Of a stretch of DNA of 64,000 bases, positions 24,724 to 31,507 are shown piece after piece; position 1 is the first letter of the stretch, and each line of letters opens with the position of its first letter. Both the position numbers and the translations under genes were made by a program. Location: NCBI GenBank assembly GCA_963834855.1, contig CAWIDH010000004.1, positions 62,001-126,000 of the forward strand, in the 5' to 3' direction. The notes under the pieces were generated by a model. It worked only from the letters and a program-made list of their open reading frames with translations, did no database searches and was not told the origin of the DNA. The DNA comes from DATJKD01 sp963834855 (GTDB lineage Bacteria > Pseudomonadota > Gammaproteobacteria > Steroidobacterales > Steroidobacteraceae).

Positions 24724-26283
24724 ATGGAGTGGCCCACGCTCGGCGTTTCTCCGGAAGAGGCGCAAAGGCGCTTCGACGCGCTGCAAGCCAAGCTCGTCGA
24801 TCAGTGGAAGCTGATTGGGGGCTACAACGTCTTCGAGCAGACGATGGTCGTCGTCCCCTCCGTCTCGCTCGACCTCAACGCGCCCGCGTCGGTACTGCAG
24901 ATGTACGAGGAGAGGATGCTCTTCCTCCTGCTGCTGCTTCGCAAGCCGCGTGCTCGGATCATCTACCTTTCCTCGATGCCGATCCTGCCGGACATCCTGG
25001 ACTACTACATGAGCCTGCTCCCGGGCGTGATTCCCAGCCATGCGCGCCGCCGCCTGGAGACCGTCCCCGTGCTCGACGCGACCCCACGGCCCCTCACTCG
25101 CAAGATTCTGGAGCGGCCGCGGCTGATCGAACGGATTCGCGGCCTGATTCCGCATCCGGAGACGACGCACCTGGTCCCCTACAACACCACGCATCTCGAG
25201 CGCGATCTCGCCTTGCGGCTGGGCATTCCCATGTACGGCGCCGATCCGAAGCACCTCGTTCACGGCACCAAGAGCGGCAGCCGGAGACTGTTCGCCGCGG
25301 TAGGCGTGCCGCATGCGCCGGGAAGCGAGGACGTTCGGACGGCGGAGGACTGCGTTGCCGCCCTCCGCGCGCTGCGCGAGCTGCGCCCGGAAGTCGGTAA
25401 GGCGATCGTCAAGCTCAACGACTCGGTCTCGGGAGAAGGCAACGCCGAGGTCGACCTGGAGGGCCTGCCCCTGAGCGGCGCCAGGGGCGAGCGGGCTGCG
25501 CTTCGCGAGCGGCTCGACCACATGAAATTCGAGCTGGCGGACTTCACTCTCGAGCGCTACCTGGAGCTGCTGTACGAGCGCGGCGGCGCGGTCGAGGAGC
25601 GCCTGTCGGGGAGGGAGTTCTGCAGCCCCAGCGTCCAGGCGCGGATTACCCCTCTCGGCAGCGTCGAAATACTCTCGACCCACGATCAGCTGCTGGGGGG
25701 AAGGGGAGGCCAGTCCTACCTCGGCGCCCGCTTTCCCGCGGATCCCGCCTATTCGACCACCATCGCGCGGGAGACGGAGAAGGTCGCCAGGCGGTTGTCT
25801 CAGGAGGGTGTAATCGGGCGCTTTGCGGTCGACTTCGTGGTCGTGCGCGACGGAGCGGATGACTGGAAGCCGTACGCGATCGAGATCAACCTGCGCAAGG
25901 GTGGCACCACCGCGCCGTTTCTGATTCTCGAGTTCCTGGTTTCGGGCCGCTTCGACTGGGAACGCTCTGTCTTCGAATCCCCATCGGGCAAGAGCAAGTT
26001 CTACGTCGCGGATGACCACCTGGAGAGCGAGGTGCTTCGCGCTCTCACGCCAGAGGACGTGCTCGAAGTCACGGTTCGCAACAGACTGCACTACGACCAC
26101 ACGACGCAGAAGGGAGTCGTCTATCAGATGCTGAGCGCGGTGACCGAGTGCGGCCGGGTTGGAGTGACTGCCGTCGGTGACTCCCCCGAGGAGGCCGAGG
26201 CACTCTGGCAGAAGACTCGCGCACATCTGCTGGAGGAAGCCACGGTGGCCGCCCGGGACACCGGATTGGCGCCTGCGGGTTAG
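24724..26283 (+). CDS. ATP-grasp ligase of the PGM1 (pheganomycin peptide ligase-related) type
   Basis: 519 residues; a second possible start at 24667 adds 19. The N-terminal part has MVVVPSVSLDLNAP and RIIYLSSMPILPDILDYY. The middle holds the ATP-grasp core: VHGTKSGSRRLFAAVGVPHAPG, EVGKAIVKLNDSVSGEGN and YAIEINLRKGGTTAPFLILEF, the Mg-binding Glu-Ile-Asn motif. The C-terminal domain (YDHTTQKGVVYQMLSAVTECGRVGVT in pieces) matches the region that follows ATP-grasp in PGM1-like ligases. Such enzymes join a carboxylate to an amine or peptide. No partner biosynthetic genes adjoin, so the product is unknown. GGGAG precedes 24724. Confidence 0.78.
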   Translation: MEWPTLGVSPEEAQRRFDALQAKLVDQWKLIGGYNVFEQTMVVVPSVSLDLNAPASVLQMYEERMLFLLLLLRKPRARIIYLSSMPILPDILDYYMSLLPGVIPSHARRRLETVPVLDATPRPLTRKILERPRLIERIRGLIPHPETTHLVPYNTTHLERDLALRLGIPMYGADPKHLVHGTKSGSRRLFAAVGVPHAPGSEDVRTAEDCVAALRALRELRPEVGKAIVKLNDSVSGEGNAEVDLEGLPLSGARGERAALRERLDHMKFELADFTLERYLELLYERGGAVEERLSGREFCSPSVQARITPLGSVEILSTHDQLLGGRGGQSYLGARFPADPAYSTTIARETEKVARRLSQEGVIGRFAVDFVVVRDGADDWKPYAIEINLRKGGTTAPFLILEFLVSGRFDWERSVFESPSGKSKFYVADDHLESEVLRALTPEDVLEVTVRNRLHYDHTTQKGVVYQMLSAVTECGRVGVTAVGDSPEEAEALWQKTRAHLLEEATVAARDTGLAPAG

Positions 26284-26338
26284 CAACCCTAATCCGACAA
26301 GAAAAGTTCTTCTCCCATCTGCAGGGAGTGATGAGGCG

Positions 26339-26400
26339 AACGGTCGCCGCTGTTAACGTGGGTGTTACGAGGCATCCACGTGGGCAGGAGGGCGACCGTT
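26339..26400. repeat. 62-bp nested stem-loop (cruciform)
   Basis: Outer arms AACGGTCGCC (26339-26348) and GGCGACCGTT (26391-26400) are exact complements. Inside, CTG (26350) pairs with CAG (26385), and ACGTGG (26356-26361) with CCACGT (26376-26381), leaving a 14-base loop. Unpaired bases are symmetrical. It lies between the ATP-grasp gene and the ISL3 relic and has no T-run. Confidence 0.8.
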
Positions 26401-26411
26401 GGCCCTGAGCG

Positions 26412-26690
26412 AGATGCTGGTACGACCGTCGTCTGCGTCGAATGCGCGATCTGCCCACCGGGGCGTTGCGCATGTATCTCGAGCTCGAAGTGCGGCGGGT
26501 CAACTGCCGGCTGTGCCAGGCCGTGAAGCGCGAGCGACTGGAGTTTCTGGCGGACAACCCTTTCTACACCCGGCGCTTCGCGTTCTATGTGGGCCGGCGC
26601 TGTCGCACGAGGATGTTGCCGAGGAGTCGCAGCTTGAGAGGAGTCGCAGCTTGAGTGGCATGCGGTCAAGGGGGCTCGACAAGCATGCTG
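26412..26690 (+). pseudogene. ISL3-family transposase relic
   Basis: The frame from 26412 reads CWYDRRLRRMRDLPTGALRM, VRRVNCRLCQAVKRERLEF and LADNPFYTRRFAFYVGRRCR, which matches the zinc-binding N-terminal region of ISL3 transposases. After about 26607 the frame shifts, and EDVAEE plus LEWHAVKGLDK in other frames continue the same family. The catalytic DDE domain is absent. A 17-base tandem duplication (GAGTCGCAGCTTGAGAG, 26624-26657) accounts for part of the damage. The rest was probably removed before the IS5 element inserted about 90 bases downstream. Confidence 0.75.
26624..26657 (+). repeat. 17-base tandem duplication in the ISL3 relic
   Basis: GAGTCGCAGCTTGAGAG is followed directly by GAGTCGCAGCTTGAGTG. 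Seventeen bases shift the frame, so this is one of the inactivating changes. Confidence 0.85.
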
Positions 26691-26782
26691 CCCCGTATTT
26701 GATCAAGAAAATGAGCAGAATCTACCTACACGACGACCCGAAGAGCCTGAAAAGATTCCCGGCGAGCTCATCAAGGGACTAG

Positions 26783-27584
26783 GGCCTGTAACACTACGTG
26801 ATAATCATGCGGCATGGATCAATCACCGCTGCTCAGTTCGCTCGCATCGAGCCATTCCTGCCGGTGCAACATGGCAACGTGTCGCTCAGAAATCTGCAGG
26901 TCATCAATGCGATCCTCTACGTGGCCGAGCACGGCTGCAAGTGGCGCGGACTGCCGAAGCGCTTCGGCAACTGGCACACGATCTACACGCGCATGACCGC
27001 TGGGCGAAGGCCGGGGTGCTCGATCGGTTGTTCGAGGAACTGCAGCATCAGCAGCTGATCCGCGTGCGCATCGAAGCGGTAAGCCTCGACAGCACCATCA
27101 TCAAGGTGCATCCCGACGGCACTGGCGCACTAAAAAAAACGGACCACAAGCCATCGGCAAGTCTTGCGCCTGCTGGACCACCAAAGTTCATATGGTTGTC
27201 GAGGATCCTCGAACGGACCTGACGTTCTCGCTCTCGCCCGGGCAGGCGCACGATGCGCCCGCTGGCCGCGAGTTGATGCAAACGCTGTGGGGCCTGCCGC
27301 GCCGCTGTCGATTGATCATGGACCGAGCGTACCAAGGTGACGCGACGCGCCAGTTGGCGCTCGAGCTCGGCTTCACTCCGGTCGTGCCGCCCGTCTCGAC
27401 CCGACTTGAGCCGTGGCGGTACAGCAAAGCCTGGTACAAGCGTCGCAACGAAATCGAGCGACTGTTTCGCCGACTCAAGGGCTTCCGGCGCATCTTCAGT
27501 CGCTTCGACAAGCTCGACGTCATGTTCATGGCATTCCTGTGCTTCGTCCTCGTCGTCGAAGCACTGCGATAGTGTGAACAGGCC
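26783..27584 (+). mobile_element. IS5-family insertion sequence (IS427-group-like), about 802 bp
   Basis: Terminal inverted repeats GGCCTGTAACACTA (left) and GGCCTGTTCACACTA (right, reverse complement) bound the element. CTAG occurs immediately outside both ends (26779-26782 and 27585-27588), consistent with a 4-base target duplication. The transposase needs two frame changes to be read through. The length is normal for this group, so only the reading frame, not the element, is damaged. Confidence 0.85.
26807..27572 (+). pseudogene. IS5-family transposase, three reading-frame segments
   Basis: Segment 1 reads AAQFARIEPFLPVQHGNVS to KRFGNWHTIYTRM. Segment 2 reads RWAKAGVLDRLFEELQHQQL to SLDSTIIKVHPDGTGALKK. 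Segment 3 reads VHMVVEDPRTDLTFSLSPGQ, MDRAYQGDATRQLALELG and RRNEIERLFRRLKGFRRIFSR, including the DDE-region signatures. The join near 26994 (ATGACCGCTGG) needs one extra base. The join at the eight-A run (27132-27139, TAAAAAAAAC) fits a programmed -1 slip, as used by IS427-group elements: AAA then AAC gives the expected KKNGPQ. The first break makes the copy inactive unless it is a sequence error. Confidence 0.82.
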
Positions 27585-27722
27585 CTAGATGAAGTCGAGG
27601 TGGAAGGTGGAGGACACTAGGTCTTGCGACTGATCGCTTCTGGGCCGTTTGCAGACTTCTGCTTTCAGGGCCCGAAGCGGACATCTACGTTTGCGAAAAG
27701 CAAAGGTTAGCGCGCCCGACCG

Positions 27723-28307
27723 TCACCAGTTACCGAGAGTATAGGTGTCGTAGAAGGATAGCCCATTGCTCCAAAGCAACATGACGAGTCCAAATGCGGT
27801 GTGAACGCTTCGACGAGTCGTGATCAGCCCAATTACGGCGGCCACCATCGAAGCAGTCCAATATGTGACATAGCTCGTACGGAACCCCCATTCTGTGCCC
27901 TTTATGAGCGTGTCTATCAAATCAATCACGTTTAGCACCAGGAAACCGCCATAGAACCAGTTGCGGATCGAAAGAAAGTAAGCCCAAGAGTCATCAACAA
28001 TCGTCAACCGATAGGGAACGAGAATTACCGCGATTGAAAACAGTGCGATGGCGTACAGGGCAAGGAACATGAACAGACCTACCCCAAACTCAGACGTAAG
28101 GTCGTTCCACTTGAACTCCCACCACCAGAAGTTGAGCAACCACGTAAAGATAAATGCGACCCACGTGAGGTACGTAACTTCCAGTCGTATCGGTGGTCCG
28201 TGATGTCGGAGCCGGTGGACAGCATTGCTGAGACTCCCGAGGATATGGGTGATTCCGAGACCGACGATGATCGAGATCAAAACCATCGCGTACTCGAATG
28301 GACTCAT
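27723..28307 (-). CDS. Hypothetical multi-spanning membrane protein
   Basis: 194 residues with five to six hydrophobic segments: EYAMVLISIIVGLGITHILG, LTWVAFIFTWLLNFWWW, LFMFLALYAIALFSIAVILV, the WFYGGFLVLNVIDLID segment, and WTASMVAAVIGLI. I do not recognise a named family. GC content is clearly lower than the window average and the gene lies next to IS relics, which suggests recent acquisition. A GGGAGCGAGG stretch precedes the ATG. It is the first of three same-strand small genes in a cassette-like array. Confidence 0.72.
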   Translation of the reverse strand: MSPFEYAMVLISIIVGLGITHILGSLSNAVHRLRHHGPPIRLEVTYLTWVAFIFTWLLNFWWWEFKWNDLTSEFGVGLFMFLALYAIALFSIAVILVPYRLTIVDDSWAYFLSIRNWFYGGFLVLNVIDLIDTLIKGTEWGFRTSYVTYWTASMVAAVIGLITTRRSVHTAFGLVMLLWSNGLSFYDTYTLGNW

Positions 28308-28502
28308 AAGCCTCGCTCCCTAGCTTGCGTCAGAGCTCCCGGCGCTTGAAATTGTACGAATAATCCAAGGCCGCTGTGTATTGGGGTCAAATGTCGTCGA
28401 AGACTGAATGGCAACGGCGGTGGCGGGGCTACGTTACCGCGTGGAGGTCCGCAACCCGAAGCAGACCCACGTTCGGTGTCCGGGTAGACGGGTGAATCCC
28501 AG

Positions 28503-28742
28503 TTACGTCTCTTCCCGCCGTCGCGTCGCGGAGCCTGCCTGGTCGAACATCTTCGCCAACTGCTCGCTCTGCTTCTGGGTGGGCCGCTTACGTGCGACGC
28601 GATGCTGGTACGTCCACTCATCCGTATCGGCGTGCCACGTCGCGAGCACCTTGTTGTGATGGCAGGCGATCTCGGTCACCGGAACCGGCGATGCCCTGCT
28701 CACGCGCCAGCAACTCTCGCAAACCTGATCTGGTCGTTTCAC
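28503..28742 (-). CDS. Small Cys-containing hypothetical protein
   Basis: 79 residues starting at GTG with MKRPDQVCESCWRVSRAS, one CxxC pair, then TEIACHHNKVLATWHADTDEWTYQHR and a basic, Gln-rich C-terminus (KRPTQKQSEQLAKMFDQAG). AGAAGG seven bases upstream supports the start. No family is recognised, and the CxxC plus CHH could bind zinc. Like its neighbours it is relatively low in GC and on the minus strand. Confidence 0.5.
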   Translation of the reverse strand: MKRPDQVCESCWRVSRASPVPVTEIACHHNKVLATWHADTDEWTYQHRVARKRPTQKQSEQLAKMFDQAGSATRRREET

Positions 28743-28826
28743 TTGACTACCTTCTGTTTAGCTTGAGTTGGCTGACGCAGCATATGCCGCAGACGAGCAC
28801 GGCTGCTAAAGCTTGACGGTTCATAC

Positions 28827-29189
28827 TCAGTCGTCAATGAACGTCCAGGTGTCGGCACCATCGAATCGGCGCACGCGGACCGCTGCAATCAGCTTAGGAT
28901 CGAAGTTGCCGAGGTTGACGCCGTGCTTGCAGCCAGGAGTTGGCTGCAATGGTTCCCAGTGTGTGACACACCCACACGTCCTGCAGTGGATGGTGCGCAG
29001 CGTTTTGTCTCCCCAGATGTACTCTGCGGTTGCTTCCGGATGACCCTGGATTTCGACGGTACCGTACTCAAAGTAGACCCACGGCCCACCAATGCGCCGG
29101 CACTTGGAACAGTTGCAGGCGGTGGCAACCTCTGGGGTAGAAGGCAATTTCATCCGAACTGCGCCGCAGTGGCATGAGCCTTCGTGCAT
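28827..29189 (-). CDS. GFA/CENP-V-domain protein
   Basis: 120 residues of the glutathione-dependent formaldehyde-activating (GFA) fold: MHEGSCHCGAVRMKL, ACNCSKCRRIGGPWVYF and IHCRTCGCVTHWEP provide the zinc-binding cysteines. The family name comes from an S-hydroxymethylglutathione synthase claim that does not hold for most members. The start MHEGSCHCG has GGAG seven bases upstream; the longer frame is not supported. Lower GC than the housekeeping genes around it. Confidence 0.85.
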   Translation of the reverse strand: MHEGSCHCGAVRMKLPSTPEVATACNCSKCRRIGGPWVYFEYGTVEIQGHPEATAEYIWGDKTLRTIHCRTCGCVTHWEPLQPTPGCKHGVNLGNFDPKLIAAVRVRRFDGADTWTFIDD

Positions 29190-29225
29190 TTGCGTTCTCC
29201 GAGAAGGAAGGGTCTTAATGATGCC

Positions 29226-29294
29226 GTCTAACAACAATTACGCCGCGTGGGTATACGGCTCATTACAGAGGAATGCGGCGCGATTTTGTAGCAC
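29226..29294. other. attC-like inverted repeat (tentative) within a 295-base intergenic stretch
   Basis: On the plus strand GTCTAAC fits the RYYYAAC core of integron attC sites. CGCCGC (29241-29246) pairs with GCGGCG (29275-29280), and GTAGCAC resembles, imperfectly, the GTTRRRY end. The surrounding stretch 29190-29484 has no convincing gene. No integrase gene is in the window, and equivalent sites were not found between the neighbouring genes. Confidence 0.25.
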
Positions 29295-29484
29295 GGAACG
29301 CCTACAGACCCAAATCCTCTGCGGTGGGATGTCTGCTTGTGGGCCGAACTGAGACCGTCAAGGTTGAGTACGATCTGACACGGGCTGTCAGATCAAGACT
29401 GGGTCAGGGCACCTTATTCGCCAGCTCGAGTCGCAATGTGTAATACCATCAGCGACTCGTACACATGCGCGCGGCACTACGACC

Positions 29485-29676
29485 ATGCGAACCAACATCG
29501 TCATCGACGACAAGCTGATATCGGAGGCCATGAAGCTGTCCGGCGCGCCGAGCAAACGCCAGGTCGTCGAAGACGGGCTGCGCCTGCTGGTTCGGCTGAA
29601 GCGGCAGGAGCGGATCCGCCGTGCACGCGGTAAGTTGAGGTGGACGGGCGACCTGGGCGAGGTGCGTCGCGGCTGA
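29485..29676 (+). CDS. vapB: VapB-type antitoxin
   Basis: 63 residues. The start MRTNIVIDDKLISEAMKLSG and continuation KRQVVEDGLRLLVRLKRQERI are typical of the DUF2191/VapB antitoxin group, a ribbon-helix-helix DNA-binding head with a toxin-binding tail ending KLRWTGDLGEVRRG. It would normally neutralise the VapC RNase encoded 13 bases downstream and repress the operon. Its partner is broken here, so it may be an orphan. Confidence 0.8.
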   Translation: MRTNIVIDDKLISEAMKLSGAPSKRQVVEDGLRLLVRLKRQERIRRARGKLRWTGDLGEVRRG

Positions 29677-29688
29677 CGACCACCACCA

Positions 29689-29918
29689 GTGATCGTCGTC
29701 GACGCCTCGGTCTGGATCGACTACTTCAACGGCGCGGCAGTACCACATACCCGATTGCTGGACGCGCGCGCGTGCTCGCCATCGGAGACCTGATCCTCGC
29801 AGAGCTGCTGCAAGGCTTCGACTCTGAACGGAACTCAAGACGTGCCCTCGGCCTGCTCGAGCCACTCGAGTTCTTCGAGATGCTCCAGACACTCGGATTG
29901 AAAGTTATCCGGAGCTGA
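29689..29918 (+). pseudogene. vapC: Truncated, frameshifted VapC PIN-domain toxin
   Basis: The GTG at 29689 opens VIVVDASVWIDYFNGAAVPHT, with the first catalytic Asp of the PIN domain. That frame stops at 29794. The alternate frame supplies VLAIGDLILAELLQGFDSER and RRALGLLEPLEFFEM, including the conserved Glu, then ends at 29918. The last third, with the remaining acidic residues, is missing. The join near 29765-29770 looks like a small deletion. A catalytically active toxin is unlikely. Confidence 0.75.
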
Positions 29919-29936
29919 TCGCGCTCTGTGTCCCCA

Positions 29937-30272
29937 TCAGCCCTGCAGCGCGTCAACCTTGGCCGCGCAGATGAAATCGTTCTCCGACAGCCCGCCGATC
30001 GAGTGGGTCGAGAACCGGACGCGGCAGTAGTTGTAGCCGAGCTCGAGGTCGGGGTGGTGGTCCTCGGCGTTCGCGATCCAGGCCACGGCATTGGCGAAGG
30101 CCATCGTGCGGTAGAAATCCTCGAAGCGGAACGAACGCTTGAGCGCCTTGCCGTCCTCGATGATCGCCCAGTTCGAATCGAGCTCACCGAGCAGGCGCTG
30201 CGCCGCGGCGGGATCGAGCGCCGGCGTGCCAGGCGTGCAGGCGGCGCACTTGCGTTCGATGAGTCGGGTCAT
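29937..30272 (-). CDS. phhB: Pterin-4a-carbinolamine dehydratase
   Basis: 111 residues. It dehydrates the carbinolamine left by aromatic amino acid hydroxylases. The family signature is clear: AEDHHPDLELGYNYCRVRF, then STHSIGGLSENDFICAAKVD, with the paired His and the downstream His/Asp. No phenylalanine hydroxylase gene lies nearby. The start overlaps the ispG stop by four bases, so it is translated with ispG. Confidence 0.93.
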   Translation of the reverse strand: MTRLIERKCAACTPGTPALDPAAAQRLLGELDSNWAIIEDGKALKRSFRFEDFYRTMAFANAVAWIANAEDHHPDLELGYNYCRVRFSTHSIGGLSENDFICAAKVDALQG

Positions 30273-31507
30273 GCCGATTTCTCCCCGGCCGCGGCCCCGT
30301 AGGTGCGCGCGACATAGTCCTCGACAAGCTGCTGGAACTCCTCGGCGATGCGCTCGCCCTTGAGCGTCGGGCCCTTCTCGCCGTCGATATAGACGGGCGC
30401 CACCGGCCGCTCGCCGGTGCCGGGGAGGCTGATGCCGATGTTGGCGTGCTTGCTTTCGCCGGGGCCGTTGACGACGCAGCCCATCACGGCGACGGTCATC
30501 TCCTCGACACCCGGGTAGCGCTTACGCCATTCGGGCATGCGATGGCGCAGATGTCCCTGGATCTTCTGCGCCAGCTCCTGGAAATAGCTCGAGGTCGTGC
30601 GCCCGCAGCCGGGACAGGCCACGACCATCGGCGTGAAGGATCGCAGGCCCATGGTCTGCAGCATTTCCTGCGCCACGATCACTTCCTGTGTCCGGTCGCC
30701 GCCGGGCTCCGGCGTCAACGACACGCGGATCGTGTCGCCGATTCCCTCCTGCAGCAGCACCGCCATCGCCGCGGTCGAGGCGACGATGCCCTTCGAGCCC
30801 ATGCCGGCCTCGGTCAGCCCGAGGTGCAGGGGGTAGTCGCAGCGCGACGCGAGGTTGCGGTAGACGGCGATCAGGTCCTGGACCCCGCTCACCTTGCAGG
30901 AGATGACGATGCGGTCGTGCGGAAGCCCCAGCTCCTCGGCGCGCCGCGCGCTCTCGAGCGCGGAAACCACCAGCGCCTCGCGCACCACGTCGTTCGCATC
31001 GGCAGGCTCCGCGCGGCGCGAGTTCTCGTCCATCATCCGCGTCAGCAGGTCCTGGTCGAGGCTGCCCCAGTTGACGCCGATGCGCACCGGCTTGCCGTGT
31101 CGGCACGCGACCTCGATCATCTCCGCGAACTGCGGATCGCGCTTGCTGCCCCGCCCCACGTTGCCGGGGTTGATCCGGTACTTGGCGAGAGCTGCGGCGC
31201 AGTCCGGGTGCTCGCGCAGCAGCTTGTGGCCGTTGAAATGGAAATCGCCCACGATCGGCACGGTCACGCCCTGCCGGGCGAGCTTCGCGACGATGGCAGG
31301 CACCGCGGCTGCCGCCTCGTCGGTGTTGACGGTGACGCGCACGAGCTCCGAGCCCGCCTGCGCGAGCGCACGCACCTGCTGCACGGTCGCCTCGACGTCG
31401 GCCGTGTCAGTATTGGTCATCGACTGCACGACCACCGGATGGTCGCCGCCCACCAGGACGGCGCCCACCCGCGCGGTTACGCTGCGGCGTCGTCGGGTGG
31501 CGCTCAC
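30269..31507 (-). CDS. ispG: (E)-4-hydroxy-3-methylbut-2-enyl-diphosphate synthase
   Basis: 412 residues. It performs the penultimate MEP-pathway step, reducing MEcPP with a 4Fe-4S cluster. The N-terminal barrel has HPVVVQSMTNTDTADVEATV and VPIVGDFHFNGHKLL. The C-terminal cluster-binding region has VACPGCGRTTSS and VMGCVVNGPGESKHANIGIS, giving the three Cys and one Glu ligand. The GTG start at 31507 overlaps the upstream DUF885 stop by four bases; the frame extends further but homology starts here. Confidence 0.95.
   Translation of the reverse strand: MSATRRRRSVTARVGAVLVGGDHPVVVQSMTNTDTADVEATVQQVRALAQAGSELVRVTVNTDEAAAAVPAIVAKLARQGVTVPIVGDFHFNGHKLLREHPDCAAALAKYRINPGNVGRGSKRDPQFAEMIEVACRHGKPVRIGVNWGSLDQDLLTRMMDENSRRAEPADANDVVREALVVSALESARRAEELGLPHDRIVISCKVSGVQDLIAVYRNLASRCDYPLHLGLTEAGMGSKGIVASTAAMAVLLQEGIGDTIRVSLTPEPGGDRTQEVIVAQEMLQTMGLRSFTPMVVACPGCGRTTSSYFQELAQKIQGHLRHRMPEWRKRYPGVEEMTVAVMGCVVNGPGESKHANIGISLPGTGERPVAPVYIDGEKGPTLKGERIAEEFQQLVEDYVARTYGAAAGEKSA

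Noticed and set aside
29190..29484. A gene in the stretch between the GFA gene and vapB
   Set aside because: Only short frames without Shine-Dalgarno or homology; the stretch appears non-coding.
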